Notes under the pieces: generated by a model
What the model saw: only the letters and a program-made list of their open reading frames with translations
Databases searched by the model: none
Told to the model about the DNA's origin: nothing
Part shown: piece after piece, positions 8,023-16,478 of the stretch
Layout: each line of letters begins with the position of its first letter
How positions within the stretch are numbered: the stretch's first letter is position 1
Translations under genes and position numbers: made by a program
Assembly: GCF_000741785.1 (NCBI RefSeq)
Contig: NZ_JGZP01000007.1
Location: 1 to 64,000 of the forward strand
Origin: Bifidobacterium stellenboschense
GTDB taxonomy: Bacteria; Actinomycetota; Actinomycetes; Actinomycetales; Bifidobacteriaceae
DNA: 64,000 nt
Reading direction: 5' to 3'

Positions 8023-10491
8023 TCACACGAGGTTGCGCTTGTCGAGCCACTTCATCGCCAACGCCCCCAACGGGATGCGCAGCCAGTAGAAGACGACGCG
8101 GTGCAGCAGCGTCGCGGACAGGGCCACGCCCTGCGGCACGCCCACCGCGGCGAACGAGACGGTGAGCGCCGCCTCCACGCCGCCCAGGCCGCCCGGTGTC
8201 GGCACCGCCGAACCGAGCGCGTAGGCGAGCATGAACACGAACGTCGTCTCGATCGGATTCGTGTTCACGCCGAACGCGAGCAGCGCCGCCCAGAACGCGA
8301 GCCCCGTCGTGATGTTCTGCAGAAGCGCGCCGGCGACGCTCACCGTGAGCTGGGCGGGCTGGCCGAGCACGTCGAGCAGCTGGTTGAGATAGCGTTTCGC
8401 GACCGGCACGAGCCGCTGCATGACGGTATGGCGCACCGGCGGGACCATCATCGCGACGGAGAACACGGCGACGGCGATGCCGAACACGATCGCCAGCGTG
8501 TTCGTCGGAATCATGCCGGAGAACGTGTTGCGTCCCGTGAACAGGCCGATGACCACGATGATCACCGCGTACGTCGCATAGTAGACGACGAGCGCCGCGC
8601 TCATGATCGCGGTCGCCGCCGTATTGCGGTAGCCGGATCGGCGCAGGAACTGGAGGTTCACGAACGAGGGGCCCACGCCCGCGGGCATCGACACGGTCGC
8701 GAAGCCGCCCGCCACTTGGCTCATGAACACGCCCGCCGGGTTGCGCCGGTCGCGGTCCATCAGCGCGCCGAGCGAGACCGACGACCCGATCCAGCCGCAC
8801 AATCCGAACGCGAGGCAGACGAGCGCCATGACCGGATTCGCGTTGCGCACCGCGGCGATGATCTCGTCGGGGCGCATCTGCGTGAACACGACGACCGCGG
8901 CGACGATGAGCAGCAGCATCGTGATCATCGAACGCAGCGAGAACCGCGCCAACGTGACCGTCTCCACGGGGGCGTCCGCGGCGTCGGACTGGACGGCGCC
9001 GGCGGCCGCCGGCACGCCGTCCGACGACGCGGCGACGGTTTCGGCGTCGTCGTCGCGGCGCGGCGCGACCGCCTCACGCAACGATGTGAGCGTGGACTTG
9101 TCCCACGAGTCGAGCGCGCGCGTGGGGGCGGGCACCGCGATCTTCTGGATGAACGGGGCGATCGCGGCGAGCGTCGCCTCGTCCCACGCGTCGCGGGCCG
9201 CCGCCACCGCCTCGTCCACGCCGATCAGCGCGGCGAACAGGGCGAGCAGCTGGACCTTGTCCAACGCGACGTTGGCGGGGGAGGACGCGGCGTCGCCGTT
9301 CTGCCATCCGGCGATCACCGGCGTGCCGTCCTCGAAGCGCGACAGCACGCCCGGCGTGATGCGCCGGTGCGTGTAGCCGCGACGGTTCGCGACGGCCAGA
9401 TAGCGCATGTAGTCGACGGCGTCGGCGCGCGTCAGCGTGTTCGGGTTCGCGGCGAGCTCCGTCGTATGCGCGTTGAGGATGAGGATCGCGGACTCCTCGG
9501 TGTCGGCGATCGCGTAGGGCGCCGGCGCGGGCAGCTTCACGTTGTGCAGGCCGAGCAGCATCGACAGGTGATGCTGGACGGCGTCGCGCGCCGACCGGTC
9601 GCGGCGCATCGCCACGCCGGAGAAGCGCAGCCAGTCCCACAGCTGTTTGAGATAGCCGGCCGTATGCGTCTGCGCGTCCAGCACGGACACCGTGTACCGG
9701 CCGCCGTCGCGGGTCTCGAGATCGTAGATGCGCGAGCCCTCGACCAGATCGTCGTCGAGGGAGGCGCTGAGCGAACGCACGCCCGGCGACGGGTCCTCGC
9801 GGCGCACCAGCGACGACGGGTCAAGGCCGACGCCGCGCAGCGCGGCCGCCAGATCCTCGCCCCACACGCCCTTGTTCTGCGTGCCGACCGCGAACCGGAT
9901 GAGCATGCCGACCGTGCGCCCGCAGGCGAACGAGACGAGCATGCCGGTCACCGAATGCCAGGAGAGCACCACCATGACCGCGGCCGTCGCATACAGGATG
10001 TTCCACCCCCATTTGACGCTGGAACGCGTGCGGCGCGGGCCGGCGACGGTGAGGAACGAGGCCATGCCCGCGTACATGTTCGGCAGCAGTCCGGAGCCGA
10101 ACGCGGTCGCGGCGGAGGCGAGTGACAGGGCGAGCGTCTTGTCGGCGAGCCCGCTGATGCCGGCGGACGCCAGCCAGACCGCGCCGTACCCGGCGAACAT
10201 GGAAAGCGCGGAGACCGCGGACTGCAGCCATTCGCGGCTGAGCAGCAGCTGGCACAGGACCATAACCACGATGACGAGCGTGGCGAACTGCTGCAGGACG
10301 GTGGACGGGATCCCGGCCAGCCAGTCGATGGCCCGGGCGGCGGTGTGCGCGTCGGATTCGACGCCGCGCGTCATGCCGCCCAGATATACGGCGAACACCA
10401 TGACGACGGCCGCCAGTCCGAGGGACATGGCGGCGCGTGTCAGATCACCGAAGTCGTGTGTGCGCCGGGGCGCCACATCGTCGATGTGCAT
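8023..10491 (-). CDS. large membrane protein with LPG-synthase/flippase-like (UPF0104) domain
   Basis: 822 residues. The N-terminal third has several hydrophobic helices (for example LGLAAVVMVFAVYLGG and LLPNMYAGMASFLTVAG). A hydrophilic middle portion (about 275-500) contains LAVANRRGYTHRR and resembles the soluble kinase-like insert of actinobacterial relatives. The C-terminal 300 residues form the UPF0104 helix bundle (SMITMLLLIVAAVVVF, GVGPSFVNLQFLRR, PTPGGLGGVEAAL). PTPGGLGGVE is the recognisable signature of this MprF-flippase-related family. The MprF aminoacyl-transferase domain is absent, so a lipid or polyisoprenoid translocation role is more likely than lysylation. It starts 40 bp after purB and may be cotranscribed with it. 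Confidence 0.82.
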   Translation of the reverse strand: MHIDDVAPRRTHDFGDLTRAAMSLGLAAVVMVFAVYLGGMTRGVESDAHTAARAIDWLAGIPSTVLQQFATLVIVVMVLCQLLLSREWLQSAVSALSMFAGYGAVWLASAGISGLADKTLALSLASAATAFGSGLLPNMYAGMASFLTVAGPRRTRSSVKWGWNILYATAAVMVVLSWHSVTGMLVSFACGRTVGMLIRFAVGTQNKGVWGEDLAAALRGVGLDPSSLVRREDPSPGVRSLSASLDDDLVEGSRIYDLETRDGGRYTVSVLDAQTHTAGYLKQLWDWLRFSGVAMRRDRSARDAVQHHLSMLLGLHNVKLPAPAPYAIADTEESAILILNAHTTELAANPNTLTRADAVDYMRYLAVANRRGYTHRRITPGVLSRFEDGTPVIAGWQNGDAASSPANVALDKVQLLALFAALIGVDEAVAAARDAWDEATLAAIAPFIQKIAVPAPTRALDSWDKSTLTSLREAVAPRRDDDAETVAASSDGVPAAAGAVQSDAADAPVETVTLARFSLRSMITMLLLIVAAVVVFTQMRPDEIIAAVRNANPVMALVCLAFGLCGWIGSSVSLGALMDRDRRNPAGVFMSQVAGGFATVSMPAGVGPSFVNLQFLRRSGYRNTAATAIMSAALVVYYATYAVIIVVIGLFTGRNTFSGMIPTNTLAIVFGIAVAVFSVAMMVPPVRHTVMQRLVPVAKRYLNQLLDVLGQPAQLTVSVAGALLQNITTGLAFWAALLAFGVNTNPIETTFVFMLAYALGSAVPTPGGLGGVEAALTVSFAAVGVPQGVALSATLLHRVVFYWLRIPLGALAMKWLDKRNLV

Positions 10492-10531
10492 GGGCTTATG
10501 CGGCTCCTTGCAGGGTGCGGGGTGGGACGGG

Positions 10532-11968
10532 TCAGCGATCGAAGGCGACGAGCTTCGAGGCGACGCCCGTGTACGTGGCCGGGGTGAGCGCCTTGAGACG
10601 GGCGGCGGTCTCCGGATCGAAGGACTGCTGGTCGATGAACGCCTCGACCTGCGCCTGGTCGATCGTGTGGCCGCGCATGAGCTCCTTGACCTTCTCGTAC
10701 GGCTTCTCCATGCCCGGCAGGCCGCGCAGCTCGCAGGCGCGCATCGCCGTCTGGATGGGCTCGCCGAGCACCTCCCAGTTCTCGTCGAGCTCGCGCGTGA
10801 TGACGTGCTCGTTCGGGTGGATGGACTTGAGGCCGCCCATCAGGTTGTACAGGGCGAGCTGCGAGTAGCCGAGCGCCGAGCCGATGTTGCGCTGCGTGGT
10901 CGAATCGGTCAGGTCGCGCTGCCAGCGGGACTCCACCAGCGTGGCGGACAGCGTGTCGAGCAGCGAGCAGGACAGCTCGAAGTTGGCCTCCGCGTTCTCG
11001 AAGCGGATCGGGTTGACCTTGTGCGGCATCGTGGAGGAGCCGGTCGCGCCCTTGACGGGCACCTGGGCGAACACGCCGCGCGAGATGTACATCCACACGT
11101 CCACGCACAGGTTGTGCATGATGCGGTTCGCGTGGGCGATGGTCGAGTAGAGCTCCGCCTGCCAGTCGTGGGATTCGATCTGCGTCGTCAGCGGGTTCCA
11201 GGTCAGGCCCATACGGTTCTCGACGAACTCGCGGGAGACGGCGATCCAGTCGACGTCCGGGCAGGCGGCCAAGTGAGCGCCGAACGTGCCGGTCGCGCCG
11301 TTGATCTTGCCCAGGTACTCCTGGTTCTCGATGTGCTTGAGCTGGCGGTTCAGACGGTAGACGTAGACGGCGAGCTCCTTGCCGAGCGTGGTCGGCGTGG
11401 CCGGCTGGCCGTGCGTGAGGGAGAGGAGCGCGAGGTCCTTGTGCTCCTCGGCCTTGGCGGCGAGATGGTCGATGATCTCCTTGAACGCCGGGGTCCAGAC
11501 GTTCTCGACGGCGTTCTTCACGCAGCGGGCGATCGACAGGTTGTTGATGTCCTCGGAGGTGCACGCGAAGTGGACGAGCGTCTTGAGACGGTCGTTGATG
11601 TGCGTGGAGCCGGCCGGGGCCTTGGCGAACTGGTCATCGATGTAGTATTCGACGGCCTTCACGTCATGGTGCGTGACGGCCTCGTGCGCGGCGTGCTGCT
11701 TGATGCCCTCGGCGCCGAAGTCCTCCGGGATGGAGCGGAGGAACGCCTTCTCCTCCTCGGTGAACGGCTCGACGCCGTCGATGATCGGCCGATTGCCGTT
11801 GCCCTCGAAGCCGTTGGCCAGGAGGATCATCCACTCGACCTCGACGCGCATGCGCTCGCGGTTGAGGGCCGGCTCGCTCAGGTATTCCACGAGCGGGGCG
11901 GTGGCGTTGTGGTAGCGGCCGTCGAGCGGCGTCAGTGCGATTGCGGGGGAAATATCGGTAAGCTTCAT
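10532..11968 (-). CDS. purB: adenylosuccinate lyase
   Basis: Cleaves SAICAR to AICAR plus fumarate and adenylosuccinate to AMP plus fumarate in the cytoplasm. 478 residues from the ATG at 11968 (MKLTDISPAIALTPLDGRYH), matching the family length. Fumarase/aspartase-superfamily landmarks are THHDVKAVEYY (from residue 99, catalytic His region), THGQPATPTT (from 185) and the signature loop SSTMPHKVNP (311-320). It is separate from the other purine genes here and transcribed with the downstream membrane-protein gene. Confidence 0.95.
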   Translation of the reverse strand: MKLTDISPAIALTPLDGRYHNATAPLVEYLSEPALNRERMRVEVEWMILLANGFEGNGNRPIIDGVEPFTEEEKAFLRSIPEDFGAEGIKQHAAHEAVTHHDVKAVEYYIDDQFAKAPAGSTHINDRLKTLVHFACTSEDINNLSIARCVKNAVENVWTPAFKEIIDHLAAKAEEHKDLALLSLTHGQPATPTTLGKELAVYVYRLNRQLKHIENQEYLGKINGATGTFGAHLAACPDVDWIAVSREFVENRMGLTWNPLTTQIESHDWQAELYSTIAHANRIMHNLCVDVWMYISRGVFAQVPVKGATGSSTMPHKVNPIRFENAEANFELSCSLLDTLSATLVESRWQRDLTDSTTQRNIGSALGYSQLALYNLMGGLKSIHPNEHVITRELDENWEVLGEPIQTAMRACELRGLPGMEKPYEKVKELMRGHTIDQAQVEAFIDQQSFDPETAARLKALTPATYTGVASKLVAFDR

Positions 11969-12076
11969 AGTTGTTAGGGTACTTCCAGCCGTGAACCGGG
12001 GGAATGGCTGCGATTTGTGCCGTTCTGTGCGGTTTCTCTGTGCGATATTGTGCGGTTTTGCGGCTGTTCGCCCCCG

Positions 12077-12107
12077 TTTACATGGCCGTTTCCCGCGACC
12101 GTATACT
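12077..12107 (+). promoter_or_regulatory. candidate promoter of ykoE
   Basis: TTTACA (12077-12082) and TATACT (12102-12107) are separated by 19 bp, about 130 bp before the ykoE start. I looked for TPP-riboswitch landmarks (CTGAGA, ACCC and the GGATAATGCC-like 3' part) in the leader and did not see them. Confidence 0.4.
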
Positions 12108-12236
12108 GGCATGCGGCGTTCCCGCCCGGACCGCGCAGGTCAAGGAGCGCCGACGCGGGGCGTCGTCACGACGCCGGCGCCATCGTATCGTACCGTGCGC
12201 GGTCTTGGGAATCATCGAAGGGATCGTGGGAACAGC

Positions 12237-12908
12237 ATGTCCGCCATCACCGATCGTCAATCATCGCAATCATCGAACTCCGTCGCGCCGGAAGCCGCGC
12301 ACGACGGGACGCGCCTCAAGTGGCGGCCGCTCGACATCGCCGTCGGCGCGACGCTTGGCGTCGCCTGCGGCGTCATCTTCTGGGGCTTCAACTTCGCGTA
12401 CATGCCGATCTCGTCGTTCCTCGGCGCCGTGCTGCCGGGACTTGCCAGCGTGACGCACGCCATGTGGTACTTCTCCGGCACGCTCGCCGTGCTCGTCCTG
12501 CGCAAGCCGGGCGCCGCGCTCTACGTGAACGTGGTCGGCACGCTCGTCGAGACCGTGATCGGCAGCCAGTACGGCATCGGATTCGTGATCGTCTCCGCGC
12601 TGCTGCAGGGCGTATTCGCCGAGATCCCGTTCTTCGTGACCCGCTACCGCGTGTTCAACCTGCCGGTCTCGATCGCCTCCGGCGCGATGGTCGCGCTCGA
12701 ATACGGCTTCTATCTGCTGTTCTTCCGCTACCAGGGCGTGGCGCTCACGAGCCCGCGCGGCATCGTGCACATGATCTCCGAGGTGACGGGCGGCGTGGTG
12801 CTGAGCGGCGTCATGCCGTGGTTCCTCATGCTCGCCCTCGCCTCGACCGGCGTGCTCGACCGCCTCGCCTCCGGCCGGGCCCTGCTCCGCGCCCGTCCCC
12901 AGGCCTGA
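12237..12908 (+). CDS. ykoE: ECF transporter S component, YkoE family (thiamine/HMP)
   Basis: 223-residue integral membrane substrate-binding subunit of an energy-coupling-factor transporter. It has six hydrophobic segments: IAVGATLGVACGVIFWGFN, FLGAVLPGLASV, YVNVVGTLVETVIGSQYG, IGFVIVSALLQGVFAEIPFF, LPVSIASGAMVALEYGFYLL and the last near MPWFLMLALAS. These match YkoE proteins, which bind thiamine or its pyrimidine precursor. ATG 12237 (MSAITDRQ) lies after GGGATCGTGGGAA. The ATPase and T-component genes that normally follow are not next to it, so it must use partners encoded elsewhere or a shared ECF module. Followed by a REP-like element and a terminator. Confidence 0.78.
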   Translation: MSAITDRQSSQSSNSVAPEAAHDGTRLKWRPLDIAVGATLGVACGVIFWGFNFAYMPISSFLGAVLPGLASVTHAMWYFSGTLAVLVLRKPGAALYVNVVGTLVETVIGSQYGIGFVIVSALLQGVFAEIPFFVTRYRVFNLPVSIASGAMVALEYGFYLLFFRYQGVALTSPRGIVHMISEVTGGVVLSGVMPWFLMLALASTGVLDRLASGRALLRARPQA

Positions 12909-12920
12909 CGCGCCGATTCG

Positions 12921-12964
12921 GCTCCCTCTGACGAGGGAGCTGTCAGCGAAGCTGACTGAGGGAG
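12921..12964. repeat. REP-like palindromic element (variant copy)
   Basis: Two nested inverted repeats, GCTCCCTC/GAGGGAGC and CTGTCAGC/GCTGACTG with a closing GAGGGAG. Same layout as the dispersed family seen at 33241, 49214 and 63008, but with a different first stem. Confidence 0.7.
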
Positions 12965-12996
12965 AGAAAGCGGGCGTCAGCCCGCATACGCAAACA

Positions 12997-13022
12997 GCGG
13001 ACCTTCCGAAAGGAAGGTCCGC
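12997..13022. terminator. terminator between ykoE and the Nif11-like gene
   Basis: GCGGACCTTCC, a GAAA tetraloop and GGAAGGTCCGC form an 11-bp perfect stem. It lies between two convergent genes and can serve both. Confidence 0.8.
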
Positions 13023-13059
13023 CGCTCTGCTCTGTATTACGATTACGCACCGGCCCGGC

Positions 13060-13272
13060 TCAGATGCCGAACTCCGCCTCCGCCACGGACTGCACCGAAT
13101 CGCCGACCAGCTCGGCCGTATCCGACTTGGCCTGCTCAATGCGGCCGAAGAACGCGTCCGCCTCCTCGTAGGTCAGCGGATGGCCCGCCTCCTTGGCGAT
13201 GGCCATGACCTCGTCGATGGTCTGCGCCGCCGCAAGCTTTTCGTCAAGTTCCTTCTCGCTGATGCCAGTCAT
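13060..13272 (-). CDS. small Nif11-like peptide
   Basis: 70 residues, MTGISEKELDEKLAAAQ at the N-terminus. The block EKLAAAQTIDEVMAIAKEAG followed by HPLTYEEADAFF resembles the Nif11 domain, best known from leader peptides of ribosomally made natural products. The part after it (GRIEQAKSDTAELVG to AEAEFGI) has no Cys and few Ser/Thr, and I see no double-glycine leader cleavage site, so it does not look like a typical modified peptide precursor. No modification enzyme or exporter is adjacent. The start is supported by AAGGAG seven bases before the ATG. Function unknown. Confidence 0.65.
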   Translation of the reverse strand: MTGISEKELDEKLAAAQTIDEVMAIAKEAGHPLTYEEADAFFGRIEQAKSDTAELVGDSVQSVAEAEFGI

Positions 13273-13419
13273 AGTCGACTCCTTGCGTCTCGTACCGCGG
13301 CCGTCGCACATACGCCATCGGCGTCGGTGTCGTCGTGCGCCGCGGATTTCAGGAACCCCGCCCTCGGGATTCCCCGGCTGATTCCCGTTCTAGTCGTTTC
13401 CGGTCCGGGTGGGTAGCGT

Positions 13420-13613
13420 TCCGCCCGGCGTTTCTCCATATCCGTCACGGTTCGCTCCGTGCCTGTCACCGTTCCTTCCCCGTCCGTCACGCTTTGCTCC
13501 TTGGTTTGCCATGGGAATGTGCGTCGAATCATGGAGCGAACCGTGACGGTCGTGGAGGGAGCCGTTGGATTCACGGAACGAACCGTGCTAATCCGGGAGT
13601 GAACGGATGATGA
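13420..13613. repeat. mirror-image array of 21-bp repeats
   Basis: Three consecutive 21-bp repeats (13441-13461, 13462-13482, 13483-13503; core CCGTCACGGTTCGCTCC) are followed by a 26-bp centre and three copies in reverse orientation (13530-13550, 13551-13571, 13572-13592; core GGAGCGAACCGTGACGG). A weaker fourth copy is visible on each outer side. The innermost sequence is non-repetitive. It occupies the gap between the Nif11-like gene and the DUF4186 gene, where I see no coding sequence. Confidence 0.8.
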
Positions 13614-13652
13614 CGACGTACGGACGCACACGGACGACGAGGAGGATCCGAT

Positions 13653-14054
13653 ATGGACGATGACGAACGGCGGTGGATCGGCGGGACATTGGAACGGCTT
13701 TCGCATTCGGCGTTCCGCGCGAAATTCGAACTGACCGCCAAGGACCGCGCCTATGCGCGCGACAAAGGCAAGGCGACCATCGACCGGCATGCGCGCGAGA
13801 TGCTGCGCGCCCGCGTCGGCGACGCCGAGCCGAGGAACGACGGGCGGCAGACCCCGTGGCGCGGGCATCCGGTGTTCACCGCGCAACACGCGACCGCCAC
13901 CTGCTGCCGCGGATGCATCGAGAAATGGCATCACATCCCCAAAGGCCGTGCACTGACCGACGCGGAGGTGGACCGTCTCGCCGACCTCGTCATGGCATGG
14001 ATCGAACGCGACCTCGTGAACCATCCCGTGAATCAACCCGCCGGTCCGAGATGA
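13653..14054 (+). CDS. DUF4186 family protein
   Basis: 133-residue cytoplasmic protein. The segment HPVFTAQHATATCCRGC with IEKWHHIPKGRALTDAEVD is the diagnostic block of DUF4186, a small family of unknown function with a conserved CCxxC and histidines suggestive of metal binding. ATG 13653 follows GAGGAGG at an ideal distance. A longer open frame on the opposite strand covers the same bases but has no recognisable domain, so I read the plus strand as coding. The mirror-image repeat array lies just upstream. Confidence 0.85.
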   Translation: MDDDERRWIGGTLERLSHSAFRAKFELTAKDRAYARDKGKATIDRHAREMLRARVGDAEPRNDGRQTPWRGHPVFTAQHATATCCRGCIEKWHHIPKGRALTDAEVDRLADLVMAWIERDLVNHPVNQPAGPR

Positions 14055-14126
14055 CGTGTCCGGCGGCGCGCGCCGAAACGGTACGCCGGGGACCATCAGG
14101 GACGCAACGGGGATGACGGAAAAATC

Positions 14127-14161
14127 AAACCCCTTGGAATCGTTGGAATTCCAAGGGGTTT
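14127..14161 (-). terminator. terminator of tRNA-Arg
   Basis: On the minus strand, AAACCCCTTGGAAT pairs with ATTCCAAGGGGTTT, followed by GATTTTTCC: a Rho-independent terminator directly 3' of the tRNA. Confidence 0.85.
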
Positions 14162-14165
14162 CCAG

Positions 14166-14239
14166 TGACCCCGGCCGGGCTCGAACCGGCGACCTACAGA
14201 TTAGAAGTCAGTTGCTCTATCCAGCTGAGCTACGGGGCC
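14166..14239 (-). tRNA. tRNA-Arg (anticodon TCT)
   Basis: Cloverleaf on the minus strand. Acceptor stem GGCCCCG/CGGGGTC, D arm GCTCAGCTGGATAGAGC, anticodon loop CTTCTAA with anticodon TCT, T arm CCGGTTCGAGCCCGG. Reads AGA codons. The CCA end is not encoded. Confidence 0.95.
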
Positions 14240-14496
14240 AAACCCGTCACACTATAGCGGCTGGGGTGGAACGGCGCATGGAAGTGGCGCATGGGACGGC
14301 ACACGCGCTTGCACGCCCATCGGGGAACACCCCTAGGGGATGCGGCGACGGACCGGTAGCTATACACTGGCCCTGGAAACGGCCCGACGGCCGGACCGAG
14401 GAAGGAAGTCCGTCAAGGACGACGAACGAAAAACGGGATACAGACGCATGCGACCGATGCGCGCACGTCCCGCAGGAGTGGAAGAGGGCCGCGACC

Positions 14497-15318
14497 ATGC
14501 CGAAGCCAGAGGAGCCGCACGGATCGCCGATATCACGCGGACCGCAACGATTACACGGACCGCAGCAATCACGCGAACCGCGGGAATCCCACGCGCCTCC
14601 GATGATCGAAGTGCGCGACCTGCGCAAGGAGTATCCCGCCGACGACGAGACCGTGGTCGCGCTCGCCGGCATCGACCTGGTCATTCCGCGCGGCCAGATC
14701 TGCTGCATCTATGGTGAATCCGGATCCGGCAAATCCACGCTGCTCAACCAGCTCGCCGGCATGGAGAAGCCGACCCGCGGCGGCGTGCGCATCGGCGGCA
14801 CCGTCATCTCCCGTCTCGACGAGCGCGAGCTCGCCGCGTTCCGCCAGCGTCATCTCGGATTCGTGTTCCAGTCGTACAATCTGCTGCCCAACCTCACCGC
14901 CGTGGAGAACGTCGCGATGCCGCTCATGTTCCGCGGCGTACCGAAACCGGAGCGCGAACGGGCGGCGCGCGCCATGCTGAGACACGTCGGCCTCGGCAGG
15001 AGGTTGTCCCACTATCCGACGCAGATGTCCGGCGGGCAGCAGCAGCGCGTCGGCATCGCCCGCGCGTTCGTCGCCAGGCCTCAGGTCGTGTTCGCCGACG
15101 AGCCGACCGGCAATCTCGATTCCAGGACCAAGATCGACGTGATGGAGATGATCGTCTCCTTCGCGCGCTCTCTTGACCAGACGATCGTGCTCGTCACGCA
15201 CGACGACAACATGGCCGCCTACGCGGACCGCGTCGTCACACTGCTCGACGGCCGCATCATCGACGATCGCGTCATCGACCATACGACCGACATCCCGAGC
15301 CAAGGAGACCCACGATGA
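14497..15318 (+). CDS. ABC transporter ATP-binding protein (MacB/LolD type)
   Basis: Cytoplasmic ATPase of a MacB-like exporter or stress-response ABC system. The conserved module starts at MIEVRDLRKEYPADDE and shows Walker A GESGSGKST, Q-loop VFQSYNLLPNLTA, signature MSGGQQQRVGIARA, Walker B VVFADEPTGNLDS and switch His in VLVTHDD. I chose the ATG at 14497 (273 residues; AGAGGG nine bases upstream), which adds a 35-residue hydrophilic N-terminus; the ATG at 14602 would give a canonical 238-residue protein. The extra part contains three 18-bp tandem repeats (about 14532-14585). The stop overlaps the next start as ATGA. Confidence 0.88.
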   Translation: MPKPEEPHGSPISRGPQRLHGPQQSREPRESHAPPMIEVRDLRKEYPADDETVVALAGIDLVIPRGQICCIYGESGSGKSTLLNQLAGMEKPTRGGVRIGGTVISRLDERELAAFRQRHLGFVFQSYNLLPNLTAVENVAMPLMFRGVPKPERERAARAMLRHVGLGRRLSHYPTQMSGGQQQRVGIARAFVARPQVVFADEPTGNLDSRTKIDVMEMIVSFARSLDQTIVLVTHDDNMAAYADRVVTLLDGRIIDDRVIDHTTDIPSQGDPR

Positions 15319-16478
15319 CCCCATCCATCCACCGCGCCCTCACCGCGTTCACGGTGCTGCTCGCCACGCTGGCGCTCGCATGCTCCGTCGCCGTTGCGGC
15401 CACGCCGTCGTCCGCCTTCGCCGACGACTCCGCGACCACGGCCGACCAGGGCTCGTCCGTCACGGCTCCCGCTCCGATCTCCGGCCCGGTGCCGAACATC
15501 ATCATCACGAACTTCACGTACGGCGACGGGTCGGTGGCGGTCGGCAGCGACTTCACCCTCACGTTCACGTTCCAGAACATGGGCCGCGTGGCGGTCGGCA
15601 ACATGGTCGTCACCGTGGACGGCGGCGAGAACTTCGCCATCTCCGGCGGCACGAACACGTTCTACTTCGACACGCTGTACGCCGGCTGGTCGCTCACGCA
15701 GAGCGTGCCGATGCAGGCGCTGCAGAGCGCGAAGAGCGGCGCCCAACCGGTGAATGTGAGCTTCCGGTACGAGTACGTCGACAACGGCGCGCGCTCGTCG
15801 AACACGTCCGACATCCGCATCTCCGTGCCGGTCTCGCAGCCGGACCGCTTCCAGCTCAACGATCCGGTCGTGCCCGAGGGCGTGACCGTCGGCGCGGAGA
15901 CGACGATCACGATGGACTATGTGAACAAAGGCAAGGGCGACATCGCCAACGTGGAGGCGTCGATTGAGGGCGACGGACTCGAGACGACCGTCAAGACGCA
16001 GTACGTGGGCAACGTCGCGTCCGGCGCGAACGGCTCGATCGGTTTCGCGTTCACACCGACGCAGTCCGGTGCGATCGAGGCGAAGCTGCATGTTGCCTAC
16101 GAGGATTCCGACGGTCATGCGCAGTCGAAGGAGTTCCCGGTCACGATCGAGGCGGCCGAGCCGGCGCCGACGCCCGACGACATGGGCGCGACGGTGGAGG
16201 AGCCGCAGCCCGCCGTACCGTGGTGGGCGGTGGCGCTCGTCGCAGGCGGCATCGTGCTGCTGGTCGTCGTGGTCGTGGCGCTCGTCGTGCGCCGCCGTCG
16301 CAGGAAGCGCAAGGCGAAGGCCGATGCCGCGGACGACGAGGATTGGGACGATTGGGGAAGGCCGGTGTCCGCGTCGTCGGCTCCGGCGCAGCCCGCCGAC
16401 GCGGTCGCCACGCAGGTGATCGCCGGCGCCGGTACGATCGGCGGCGCCTCGGCCTCCGATGTGAAGGGGCGTGCATGA
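15315..16478 (+). CDS. secreted, membrane-anchored accessory protein of the ABC operon
   Basis: 387 residues. A signal peptide (LTAFTVLLATLALACSVAVA, cut near ATPSSAFA) leads into a beta-rich extracellular region with two CARDB/Ig-like repeats (NFTYGDGSVAVGSDFTLTF and PVVPEGVTVGAETTITMDYV). A single C-terminal membrane helix follows (PWWAVALVAGGIVLLVVVVV), then a basic stop-transfer segment and a short cytoplasmic tail. Translationally coupled by ATGA overlaps to both the upstream ATPase and the downstream permease. It probably takes the place of a membrane-fusion or ligand-sensing subunit in this MacB-type system. The ligand is unknown. Confidence 0.8.
   Translation: MTPSIHRALTAFTVLLATLALACSVAVAATPSSAFADDSATTADQGSSVTAPAPISGPVPNIIITNFTYGDGSVAVGSDFTLTFTFQNMGRVAVGNMVVTVDGGENFAISGGTNTFYFDTLYAGWSLTQSVPMQALQSAKSGAQPVNVSFRYEYVDNGARSSNTSDIRISVPVSQPDRFQLNDPVVPEGVTVGAETTITMDYVNKGKGDIANVEASIEGDGLETTVKTQYVGNVASGANGSIGFAFTPTQSGAIEAKLHVAYEDSDGHAQSKEFPVTIEAAEPAPTPDDMGATVEEPQPAVPWWAVALVAGGIVLLVVVVVALVVRRRRRKRKAKADAADDEDWDDWGRPVSASSAPAQPADAVATQVIAGAGTIGGASASDVKGRA

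Noticed and set aside
11990..12236. TPP riboswitch ahead of ykoE
   Set aside because: The leader lacks the conserved CTGAGA and the 3' thi-box core, although a thiamine-linked gene would make it plausible.
13269..14096. Long minus-strand open frame opposite the DUF4186 gene
   Set aside because: It is created by GC-rich codon bias and by translation of the 21-bp repeats, with no domain. The plus-strand gene has a ribosome-binding site and a recognisable family motif.
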